DNA of 64,000 nucleotides from Physcomitrium patens (Eukaryota; Streptophyta; Bryopsida; Funariales; Funariaceae), in contig NC_037273.1 of the NCBI RefSeq assembly GCF_000002425.4, positions 12,143,986 to 12,207,985 of the forward strand, given 5' to 3'. Position 1 is the first letter of the stretch. Every line of letters starts with the position of its first letter. The notes below the pieces were generated by a model that saw only the letters and a program-made list of their open reading frames with translations, was not told where the DNA came from and ran no database searches. The position numbers and the translations under genes were made by a program. Positions 13,501 to 23,600 of this stretch are shown piece after piece.

Positions 13501-14280
13501 GAGGAGAAGCAATGGGTTGTAGATTGCTCGAGCGGGGCGATCTCGACAAGATTGAACGGCTAACTTGTCGGTGTTGCAAAAAGCAAAAGTAGAACCGCAA
13601 CCCTGGGGCGCTGCCATGGCTAAGTTAGAGCTGAAAACTGCAACAACTCAGGCTGGGACTGAGTGCATGCTATTGAAGACCTCGACAGCAACCGATTAAT
13701 CTAGATCCTTTCATATCTAGTTGGTTCTACAACTAACCTGTAATTTCAAGCAAGGATTGAATTCGACGACGTTGTCTAGAATGCAAAAAAATCTGGAATT
13801 CCTGCATTACTGAATGAGTCCATGATCTCCAACAAGCTGATCGCTCATGTCAGTGTCGCGAGTTTGATTGCTCTTCGAAGTTGGTATCGGCAGCTTAGAT
13901 CCTTCACTCAGCTGCAGGACGAAAAGAAAAGACTGCACCTGTCCCTCCGAGACTGCAAAATGCGTTGAGCTGCGATTGAAGCGGCAACTACTGGTCTAAG
14001 AACGAAGCATGGTTCCAATTTGTTCTTGTTTCTGTTTTTGGAAACATAAGGGTAGTCTTTTGCTGCTGAAGGTAAATTTTTATATCCTTTTGTGGATTAC
14101 ATAAGATGATGAAGCTATTATTCAAGAATTGGGATAGGAAATGCACACCTTAGTAATGAGGATGAAATTTCATTCTGCAGAATTCCTTCTCCTTATGACG
14201 TAATTAAAAATGAGAACAAAGCTTTTTAAAGTTTTTATTATTTGTTAGTTAGTTTGGTGTTTGTTTATATTTTTTTCCTA
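10530..14280. other. GC-richer island, possible non-coding or decayed gene
   Basis: A 3.7-kb stretch with composition like the gene island at 33-46 kb, bounded by very AT-rich DNA. Around 10590-11060 there are overlapping frames on both strands (up to 107 codons) rich in Arg, Ser, Pro and Gly, none recognisable. From 11340 on there are pyrimidine tracts followed by CAG (for example about 11330-11355) that could be splice acceptors, but no chain of exons in compatible frames emerges. A long non-coding RNA gene, a strongly decayed gene or a fast-evolving coding gene are all possible. Confidence 0.35.
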
Positions 14281-14634
14281 CACACGTCGAGTATTTTCAG
14301 TAAGTAAGCTGTGCCATGTTGATTTAGGCCGCTGTACATAAACTTTTTTACTTTGATATTCTAACTCAGGATGTGGTTTCGTTGGGCCATGCCTGGAAAG
14401 ATTTTTTTGCCGGGCCTGGTAAATTACTAAAGCTTTTTCCATTGTTTCATTTGCAAAAACCATCCTACACAGTGCGCACAAGACCTGCCACATGATTGAG
14501 GCTTGAAGAATGTCATCCGCCAGCCTGAGGCAACATGTGGCAGATTGGTATATGTCAAGCAGACTTGTGTTTAGGAGAATTCTAGTGAGGATTTCCTGCC
14601 ATGGGAATTGCTTATAATGGCCAATTACAAGCAA
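14278..14634 (-). CDS. Unrecognised 118-codon open frame, doubtful
   Basis: An ATG-initiated open frame of 118 codons lies at the edge of the GC-richer island. It has mixed amino-acid composition, including a Cys/Leu-rich stretch in the middle and a basic C-terminal third. I recognise no domain, signal peptide or membrane segment. No convincing donor or acceptor sites join it to neighbouring sequence. It may be a real short exon of whatever gene occupied the island, or chance. Confidence 0.15.
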   Translation of the reverse strand: MLVIGHYKQFPWQEILTRILLNTSLLDIYQSATCCLRLADDILQASIMWQVLCALCRMVFANETMEKALVIYQARQKNLSRHGPTKPHPELEYQSKKVYVQRPKSTWHSLLTENTRRV

Positions 14635-14639
14635 TATAG

Positions 14640-17489
14640 TACCAAAGAAATTCCAAATTTGGTTGATCTCATGACACTATTTCAAATAGTATTTGAGGGT
14701 TTTAGTAGTAGTCCTTGTTCAACCTTGGCAATTCCTTACGAAATACATAATCATACACTAGCTACATGTTGATAAATCACCTAAATTGATTTTTCAAAAG
14801 AAGGTTTGGAGTTTTGATGGCTTATTGGGATCCCAAATCAATTTGATGGCTTTTTTGGATTTTAAATCAGTTATATTAAGTCTCATTTTTAATATATGGA
14901 AGTGTGACAATTGGGATTTTTTCAACATTGCCACTTGATTTTTTATTTTTTATTTTTTATTTATAGAATATTGAAAAAACTCCATTTTCAAAAAAAAAAA
15001 AAAGGGAGTATGCACCATTTCTACTTTCCAAGTTCAAAAGGTAAATTATAGACTAAGCTTAGTAATAAAATGGAGCTCTTGTAAGTCAAGTCACAGTTGA
15101 AAATTATTTACTAAAAGTCTTGATTCTAGATCAGTATCCATACTTGATGTAAATTCCATCTCATTATTGTAACAATGGAGTCAAATAGCAAGATGTAGAT
15201 ACTAAGGGATGAAAAATAAAACAAGACGCCCTTATAGAAGCCATGCAATTGAATAAATTGTGTAGTCTGGTTACTATCATTGAGAATAGTGACCCATTTA
15301 AATTCTTGAAACATTGTTAATTGTGATAGGTTCTATGTGTTTGGTATAGCGGCCAGTATATCAAGACATCATTGGATTATATGATGATACCTAATTACAT
15401 CTTCACTTTTTCATATTTTGGATTGAGCATTTTAAAGATCCTTTATTTGAAAGAAATTCTTTTGTATCTAGGTGCAATAAAAAAAAATATGCTGAATTGC
15501 TTAATATGCAATTCGAGGTGGTGAAGATTTTTGCATTCTAAAAAAGACAAAGTCCACCAATGGTTTTGGCATTGAATGGATGTTAGAAAATAAGACAATG
15601 CTTGATACTCTTCTAGGCGTTTCATATTGCATAATATACATCAAATCCCAAACCATGGATATACTTAGTAAAGAACATAAATTATATATAGAGTGGCCAA
15701 CATCCTCCCCATTTAAGTTGTAATAAACAAGGTCTATATTGGAAGATGACCTTCTAAGATGAGTGGCCAAAGAAAAGGCTACAAATTATTAGTTTAGCTG
15801 GTAATGCCTTTATCTGAGCATTTGGATCTAAAATTTTTAAACTGCAAAATTTGTAAAGTATAATCAAAGATTTTTATGCAATCTTTTTTCAATAGTGTTT
15901 TTCTCTATTCTTATTGCTTTAGATATAATTTCTAATTAATACCCCCACTTTGTAGATGGAATAGCAATTAAGGCTCTAGCATGATGCAATGAACCAAATT
16001 GATGTAAATAACCTTTGGTTCATAATTAGGACTTTTTTGGCCAACATTAATTTAGTGGTGGCCTAATATATTAGTTTCCATTTAAAACTAGTCATTGTAG
16101 TCATTGAAAGACCTAAAAGCTAATCATGAATCCAAATCAACAACTCATCTCTATAAGTCCTAGCTACCAAAAATATTCTACTATATTTCACATAAATGGT
16201 CTAAGTTCTTGTAATATCTAAATAAGATAGGATTATCCTAGTTTATCTAAGAACCTTCAATTAATACAAACAAAGATAGTACTATTTTTTTTTTTATGTA
16301 AATTCTTCTTATTGCTTTTAAGGTACATATTAGTATTGTCTAGAAATTCTTGATTCATAATGCAAAAATCAAAAGTCTAGATGTCAGATATCTTATATTC
16401 TTTCTACACATTTTAAAAAGTAATCTAAGCAATCTGTGATAAAGAAATATACAAAAGGAGCAATCTAGCAATTTTAACTAATTAAGTATGATAGCTTAAA
16501 AATTACACTAATTTTTCTATTAATGTCCACCAAATACTAGAAGTTATTGTAGAGTATACAAATCTAGTTGATTCAAATCTTGTCAAAATCCATGGCTTCC
16601 ATGATGCTTTCTAAAAACAACCATACCACTCTTTCATAATTCATTTAAAAATCTAATAAGAGCTTCTATGGTGTAATAGGTGACAATTGATAAGGAAGAA
16701 GCCTTTGCAAATTTAGAATGGTATTATTTTTTGTAATGTATGAAGTGGTTAAAGGAATATTGGTGGTAGTATCCATTATAATTAAAGTTCCAATGGCTTG
16801 TACCTCCAAAATTCTATTTGTAAAGTCTCTTCTTCTTTGATACCTAATTTTTTTTGTTAGCAAATATAATAATAAGTCTTTGTCTATGCTAATAAAAGAT
16901 ATTGGTTATAGCACAATTTTAATGAGTATTACATCATGATCCTTCCATGTACCAGATAGCTCTATGTCTACTTCAAATATGTAATTAGTATAGTGAGAGA
17001 TACCAATCTTTTAAGGCCATCTCTTAGTTGAAATGTATACAAACTTTAAAATTATTCATATTAGTTTACTAGAGCTATGATTTATTAAAGTAAAAGAAGT
17101 CATCATTTGCCAAAATTTATAGTTGAATTATAATGTGACATACAATATTACTATTGACAAGGTTTTGTCACTTGTGGATCTACTTTGTCAAATTCCATCC
17201 ATATATAGAGACAGTCTTATATATGAATCTATATGTGTAGAACAATTTTTTTTGTAATTGCTTCTAATAACTCTTATAGATTCCATCAATTATTTAGATG
17301 ATATTGGTAGGAAGAGAAATTGAAGTCTCTATAACCTCTCTTGACATTACACTCAATTAATATTTTTGTGGATTTGAGTTGAGCATGTAGATAATTGATC
17401 AAATTTATAAATACTTGTCAATGTCTTTTGAGGTAGAAGAAAACTTTAATAACTCTTCCATTTGAATTTTAAATAAGCTAGACAAGATC

Positions 17490-17533
<44 letters not shown>

Positions 17534-18832
17534 ATGGGGCCAACTAGTCTAGGCCTCATGTATATAATAATTTAGTTATTTTATCTTTTTTTTTTTTCAA
17601 TTATTCTATATTCAAGGTCTTGAAAGAGAGAAGGCAAGGTAAGGTGATCCTTGCTTGAGTTTTGGTATCTAGCATATAAAGCAAAGGATGTTGATGACAT
17701 CCAAAGTCTCTTTTTCTATTCTTTGTAATTCTTCCATCTTAAGATAGTTAAATGATAGTTTTTTTTGGATATATGATTTAATAATATGAAGTTCTATGTT
17801 ATTTAATTGATTTTTTTCTAATGTACACAAATTCAAGTTTTTCAAAGGTATTTTGTATTAGTTCTAAACATAAGAAGTAATATAAAGCAATACCTTTGTA
17901 TTTAATTTGGATTTCTATTTTTTTTAATAAAAAAGAAATTGATAGTATTATATACAAGGAAATTTATGTTATTTTTGATACCAAAACATATAGTCTAGAT
18001 ATAAAAGATTTTTTCAAGTAATCCTCTTGAGTTCTTGCTCAAAATACTTTCTCAATATATGAGCATACTGAGGGCAATATTCTATAAAAAACGTCATCTA
18101 CTTTTAAAAAGAAAATCTAGACAGATATGCAAATTTAAATTGATATATGAAGGTCAAACTGTGGCTGCCATGGTTGCAAATATAAAAGGTGAATACCAAA
18201 GTAAACATGACTTTGTGTAAGAGTTGCTTGCATCTAGGTTTTTGATACAAATGTTAGCACAAGATAATCTCATTATAGCATTTTGAATCTTGATACTATT
18301 ATTATAAATTCAATGAGGTTGACATTGATCTAATCTTAGATTTTCAATCACAAGAGATGTTTGATTAGAAAAAAACCAACAAAGGCTAATTGAGATAATA
18401 CTTATATATTTTTGTCATTAAAGACAAGGATTTTTCATAAGAATTTAGGTCAAAGCTTAGATTTAGAAAGAAATTACATAGCCATAACTATTTTAGATGA
18501 TTTTATTTAAAGCAATAGATAGTCAAATATAGTAGTATTTTTTATAAAAAGAATACTTCTAGTGCTTAGTCTTCTACTATTCTACTATCAAATACTATTC
18601 ATTGAGCTATATTGAAAAGTAAAAATAATAAATAAATATTAATTCAAAAAAATTATATCAAAATTAGAAATATAATTTTTTTACTATAATTACTTAAAAT
18701 CTACATTATTGTCTCTTTGAATGCATAAACATTGTCCTATGCATGTTCTAGCAATCAAACCTCCTTTTATATGTCAATCAAACATCAAAGATCCAATAAT
18801 AAAGGTATTGTGAAGGATCTCAACTTAGGTGA
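14640..18832. other. AT-rich intergenic DNA, no supported gene
   Basis: Contains long homopolymers, notably a run of about 35 T followed by 8 A (17492-17534). Short open frames on both strands (for example 15126-15314, 15443-15770 and 16666-16863) have the AT-driven composition of decayed DNA. Some may be old retroelement debris, but no conserved motif can be read with confidence. Confidence 0.5.
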
Positions 18833-18837
18833 TTTTG

Positions 18838-19389
18838 TGTCACGGCCATAATCATGTAAGCTAATAATTACATATAGTAATAGGTAGAAGTAAGTAAAAG
18901 TAGATAAAAGTAAGTTAATTATATAATATTTAATATAGAAGCTTCCTAGAAACTTCCTAGACACTGCTTTGACTTCATAGGTATCTTTAATTGACTTTTT
19001 GGATTAGAAACATGGTCAACAAGTTGGCCATGTGCCACACATGTTGTTAGCTTGAAGATCAAGCTAACTATGTGGCCCACATGTAGAAAAACTTGCCTTG
19101 TAAGTCAAGGCATGTGTTCTACAAAGTCAACACATATTGGAGGTCCTATAGAACGTCGCCACGTAGCCCCTAGTTAGATAGTATATATAGAGACAAGAGT
19201 GAAGGCTTCTTCACTCTTGTCAACTCCTTTCTTGCTTCTAGTCCAGGTTCAAGAGTCTTTAGTTTCTTGTCTTGTGGCAATAGCCATTCTAGTTTCCTTT
19301 TAATATACCTACTTGTTTATATTTTGACTTATTATATCGAGATAGCCTTTTGGTGTATATTTTTCCTCATCGAGTCTTTGTCCTTGACA
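18838..19389 (+). repeat. Element A 5' LTR
   Basis: Begins TGTCACGG and ends CCTTGACA, 552 bp, the same length as the 3' copy. U3 contains a perfect 10-bp inverted repeat (GTTAGCTTGA at 19046-19055 and its complement at 19059-19068). It also has two GAAnnTTC palindromes near 18936-18961 that resemble interrupted heat-shock elements. A second perfect inverted repeat (13-bp arms, 19192-19221) spans the inferred transcription start. Confidence 0.97.
19182..19223 (+). promoter_or_regulatory. Element A promoter: TATA box and inferred start
   Basis: TATATATA at 19182-19189. The conserved motif ACTCTTGTCAA (19213-19223) starts 31 nt downstream of the first T, the usual distance to a TATA-dependent start. 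Its complement recurs as the presumed primer binding site just after the LTR, which supports 19213 as the 5' end of the genomic RNA. The same spacing recurs in the solo LTR at 9.1 kb and the nested LTR at 31.1 kb, and in B at 32 nt. The start itself is inferred, not observed. Confidence 0.75.
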
Positions 19390-19391
19390 GA

Positions 19392-19402
19392 TTGACAAGA
19401 GT
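19392..19402 (+). promoter_or_regulatory. Element A primer binding site, self-priming type
   Basis: TTGACAAGAGT lies 2 nt after the 5' LTR and is the exact reverse complement of ACTCTTGTCAA at the inferred start of the element's own RNA (19213-19223). There is no TGG-initial tRNA complement adjacent to the LTR. About 20 nt further on, ATATCAGAGC (19412-19421) matches the core of the plant tRNA-iMet primer site TGGTATCAGAGC, but it is too far from the LTR for standard priming and lacks the leading TGG. Confidence 0.7.
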
Positions 19403-19438
19403 ACACTTACGATATCAGAGCTTTGTTTTTTCTTGAGT

Positions 19439-19507
19439 AAGAGTGGATTACCCCTTTCTCTTGACAAGACATAAGCGTATTAGAAGTTTGCGGATTACCC
19501 ACTTCTA
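19439..19507 (+). promoter_or_regulatory. Element A leader hairpins with GGATTACC loops
   Basis: Two potential RNA hairpins lie 47 nt apart, each presenting GGATTACC in the loop. The first has stem AAGAG/CTCTT (19439-19462) and the second stem TAGAAGT/ACTTCTA (19481-19507). Equivalent hairpins with different but still complementary stems occur in B, C and D. The position between primer site and gag suggests a role in packaging or dimerisation of the RNA, or in translation. That role is inference. Confidence 0.65.
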
Positions 19508-19601
19508 AACTGATATTGTTCTTAGTATCTTCTTTGTTATCAAGTCTTTCTTTTCTTTTGTCTTGAGAAATATCAAACAAATTTTTCTTCTTAGTGTCAT
19601 T

Positions 19602-20606
19602 ATGGCAGAACTTGTTGAAATGAAGAGTGCAATGGCACAAATGCAAGAGCAAATGAGGGAGTTAATGCTTGCGATGCATCAACTCAATTCACCAATACAT
19701 GAAAGAACAAGAATAGCAGAAAGTGGAGATATAGAGATGATCGGAGCTGCTTCAACATCTACAACAAATCACGTTCCTTCTCCAATTGTACAACACCCTA
19801 TAAGCACTAGAGAACCAAGAATTGCCTTACCTGAGAAATTTGATGGTACGAGATCAAAGTTTCAAGGGTTCATCAATCAAGTACAATTGGCAATTGAACT
19901 TCAACCGCAAAGCTATCCAACTCCAGGATCACAAGTCAGGTTTATTGGCACTCTACTTTCTGGTTCTGCATTATCATGGTTTTCGTCTTTTCTTGAACAA
20001 CGAAATCCAATATTGGACAATTTGGAAGCTTTTTTGGCGGAGTTTCGATCTATGTATGGTGAACACGATGCAACTCGTGTTGCAACAAATAAGATCCGAA
20101 TTCTGCGACAAGGAAATCGCTCAGTAACAGTGTATGCTTCACAATTTCGACAACTTGCAATTGACATCAAGTGGGATGATGCTGCACTCATCAGTCAATT
20201 TCTTTATGGATTGCAATACGAAGTAAAGAAATTGATGCTCAACTTACCTGATCCTCAAACTTTGAGTCAAGCAATCGATTTTGCGGTAAAATGTGATAAT
20301 CGACTTTTTGAATTTCGATCCAAGAATCATTCACGGGAACCTCAACGTTATTACTCAATGGCAACATCAACATCTTTGCCAAACGTACATTCGGAAGTAG
20401 AAGACATGCAAATTGACGCGGTACGTTTTAAACCTCTAACTGAGCAAGAAAAGATTCGTCGTCGTCAAGAAGGATTATGTTTATATTGCGGAGAACCTAA
20501 GCACACTGCTCAACATTGTCCAAAGAAACGACGCAACTATAAAATGAGGGGTACGACGGTCAAAGAAGACAACATGTCGGAAAACGGATTCGTCCAGCTA
20601 CAATAG
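19602..20606 (+). CDS. gag: Element A Gag
   Basis: A 334-aa Gag that would form the particle packaging the element RNA. I chose the ATG at 19602 because the leader before it has no conserved coding; the open frame extends 13 codons upstream. A short predicted coiled coil (Met/Glu/Gln-rich, residues about 1-30) is followed by a linker. A retrotransposon Gag domain runs from about residue 75 to 240 (motifs LPEKFDGTRSKFQGF and WFSSFLEQR). A CCHC zinc knuckle lies at 293-306 (C-x2-C-x4-H-x4-C). The stop at 20604-20606 sits at the same place as in B and C, and pol follows in the -1 frame. The closest relative in the window is the Gag of B. Confidence 0.92.
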   Translation: MAELVEMKSAMAQMQEQMRELMLAMHQLNSPIHERTRIAESGDIEMIGAASTSTTNHVPSPIVQHPISTREPRIALPEKFDGTRSKFQGFINQVQLAIELQPQSYPTPGSQVRFIGTLLSGSALSWFSSFLEQRNPILDNLEAFLAEFRSMYGEHDATRVATNKIRILRQGNRSVTVYASQFRQLAIDIKWDDAALISQFLYGLQYEVKKLMLNLPDPQTLSQAIDFAVKCDNRLFEFRSKNHSREPQRYYSMATSTSLPNVHSEVEDMQIDAVRFKPLTEQEKIRRRQEGLCLYCGEPKHTAQHCPKKRRNYKMRGTTVKEDNMSENGFVQLQ

Positions 20607-23600
20607 GGACCGTGCAGCTGGAACCTTGTACAATTCCTAATGAAGGTCCTATCCTCTCCTCAGAACCCTCTCCTTGTTTTATAATAGACTTATATTTAGG
20701 ACCTAAGAATTACAAAGCCTCTGCTTTATTAGATTCGGGAGCCTCAGCATGTTTTTTAGATGAACAATTTGTTAAAAGTCGTAAAATACCCTTTGTACAG
20801 AAACCTAAACCAGTACATGTAGAAGTCATAGATGGTCGTCCCTTGTCTTCTGGAGATGTCACTCATGAAACTCATCCTATAAAAGTAACAATAGACGGTC
20901 ATGATAGCTACATAGCTTTTAACATAATTAAATCCCCGTCCAATCCAGTTATTTTAGGTTTATCTTGGCTAGAAAAATATAACCCTCGAATAGATTGGAA
21001 TTCGCGTAAACTTGACTTTTCCCAAAGTATTATTAATAGCTCTACCAACCAAATAAAAAATTATAAGTCTAGTACAGTAAAACCAGTACTGATAGGTGCA
21101 AAAGTATTTATACACGCAGCAAAAGAAGGATCAACTTTTGCTATTTATGCTGCACCTATTTCTGAAAATGTAAAGACTTCAAGTAGCATTCCAAGTCAAT
21201 ATCAGGAGTATCAAGACGTTTTTGAGAAAAAGAATGCAGATATTCTTCCTGAGCATCGCCCATATGATTGTTCAATCGACCTCAAGGAAGGAACTCAGCC
21301 ACCATTTGGACCAATTTACAGTTTATCGCAAGATGAGATGGCTGAACTCAAGACATATATTGACGAGAATTTAGCGAAGAATTTCATACGCCATTCAAAA
21401 TCTCCAGCAGGAGCTCCAATTCTATTCGTAAAGAAAAAAGATGGATCTTTACGAATGTGTGTTGATTATCGAGGACTCAACAAGATCACAATCAAGAACA
21501 GGTATCCATTACCTTTGATATCAGGACTCCTTGACCAGTTGAATCAAGCTAAGATCTATATAAAAATAGATCTAAGAGGAGCATATAATCTAGTACGGAT
21601 CAAAGAAGGAGATGAATGGAAGACTGCGTTTCGAACCAGGTATGGACATTTCGAATATAATGTCATGCCTTTTGGACTCACGAATGCACCAGCTGCTTTT
21701 CAACATCTCATGAATGATATATTTCGTGAATTCTTAGACAATTTTGTCGTCTGCTATCTAGACGAAATCCTGATCTATTCTAAGAACGTCGAAGAACATG
21801 AAATACATGTTCGTCAAGTATTACAAAAACTTAGAGATGCAGGATTGTATGCCAAGATGGAAAAGTGTGTATTTCACACTACTCAAGTTGACTTTTTAGG
21901 ATACATCATTTCAAATGATGGTCTCATGATGGATTCTAAGAAAGTCCAAACAATCGTGGATTGGAAGATTCCAAGGACAGTAAGAGATGTCCAATGTTTC
22001 TTGGGATTTGCCAATTACTATCGGATCTTCATCAAAGATTTCTCACGAGTTGCAGCTCCACTTACACGCTTGACTAGTAAAGATAAATTTCAATGGAATC
22101 AAGAAGCAGAAGCAGCATTTGAAGCCTTGAAGACATTGTTTGTCTGTGCACCAGTCTTATATCGTGTTGACTTTTCCAAGGCATTTTTTATGGAAACAGA
22201 TGCATCAGATTTTGCCTTGGGTGCAGTTTTATCACAAATGGGAACAGATGACAAACTCCATCCGATAGCTTTTCATTCAAGAAAATTCTCAGCAGCCGAG
22301 ATCAATTATGAGATCCACGATAAAGAACTTCTTGCGATCGTGGATTCCTTTCAAGAATGGCGTCATTATCTAGAAGGCGCTTCTAGTCCAGTCACTGTGT
22401 ATACAGATCACAAGAACCTCGAGTATTTCATGTCAACACGCGTGTTGAATCGTCGTCAAGCTCGTTGGAGTATGTCTTTGTCAAGATTCGAGTTCATTAT
22501 CACTTATCGGCCAAGAAAACAACAAGGTTTATCCGATGCCCTATCTAGACGTTCTTATTTTGCACCAAAAGAAGGAGATGCAGCTTTTGAGCAACAAAGA
22601 ACGGTCCTCTTGAAACCGGGGCAATTTCATCTCCGAGCAATGAAATCAACATTGACTGTTGATTCAACTTTTCTCAAGCAAATCCAGTCCAGTATGTCCT
22701 CAGACCCTCTTGTTTATGATATCGAGAATAATTCTTCCAAGTCTCATGATCCTTCTAAGTTTGAGTTCAAGAATAATCTATTATATTTTGAAGGACGCCT
22801 ATATGTTCCAGAAGGAGAAGCACGTTTACGTGTTCTTCAAGCACGTCATGACTTTCCAGCAGCAGGGCACTTTGGATATAATAAGACTTTGGAACTCATA
22901 TCAAGAGATTTTTGGTGGCCACAAATGTGGAAGTCAGTCAAAGACTTTGTACAATCATGTGATATTTGTTCAAGATCAAAAATTCCTCGTCATCGACCTT
23001 ACGGACTTCTTCAGCCATTACCTATACCAAAACAACCATGGTCTTCTGTTTCTATGGATTTCATCACAGATCTTCCAAGCTCAAGATCTTATGATTCTAT
23101 ATTTGTGATAGTAGATCGTTTCACCAAGATGGCACATTTTGTGCCATGTACAAAATCTATCACAGGTGAAGAAACAGCTAAGCTTTTCATTGATAATATC
23201 TATCGCTATCATGGATTACCTAAAGATATCATATCGGATAGGGGAACTCAATTTGTGTCAAGATTTTGGAGGACCCTTTTCAAGATTTTAAAAGTGGACA
23301 TAAAGCTATCTTCGGCTTTCCATCTTCAAACTGATGGACAAACAGAGCGCGTAAACCAAGTCTTGGAGCAATATTTAAGGTGTACTATCAACTACCAACA
23401 AGATGATTGGACAACCCTTCTGCCATTGGCAGAGTTTGCTTATAATAATACGGTACATTCTTCCACGCAACAAACACCTTTCTTTGCCAATTATGGCTAT
23501 CATCCACGACTTGATACTTTTGATTTTTCAAAAGTTGATAATCCTGCAGCAGAAGATATGACAAATCGGTTGTCAGAGTTACATGCAATAATGAAGACAC

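Noticed and set aside
14640..18832. Ty1/copia remnants
   Set aside because: Some minus-strand peptides looked vaguely like copia RNase H sequence, but no diagnostic motif could be confirmed.
19412..19421. tRNA-iMet site as the functional primer site
   Set aside because: It lies 22 nt past the LTR end and lacks the TGG that pairs with the tRNA CCA end, whereas a perfect self-complementary site sits 2 nt after the LTR in both A and B.
20612..20614. GTG as a translation start of pol
   Set aside because: Plant nuclear genes do not normally start at GTG, and the open frame continues upstream into gag; a frameshift from gag is the better reading.
22659..23108. 149-codon plus-strand frame in a shifted phase within pol
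   Set aside because: Shadow of the intact pol frame of element A.
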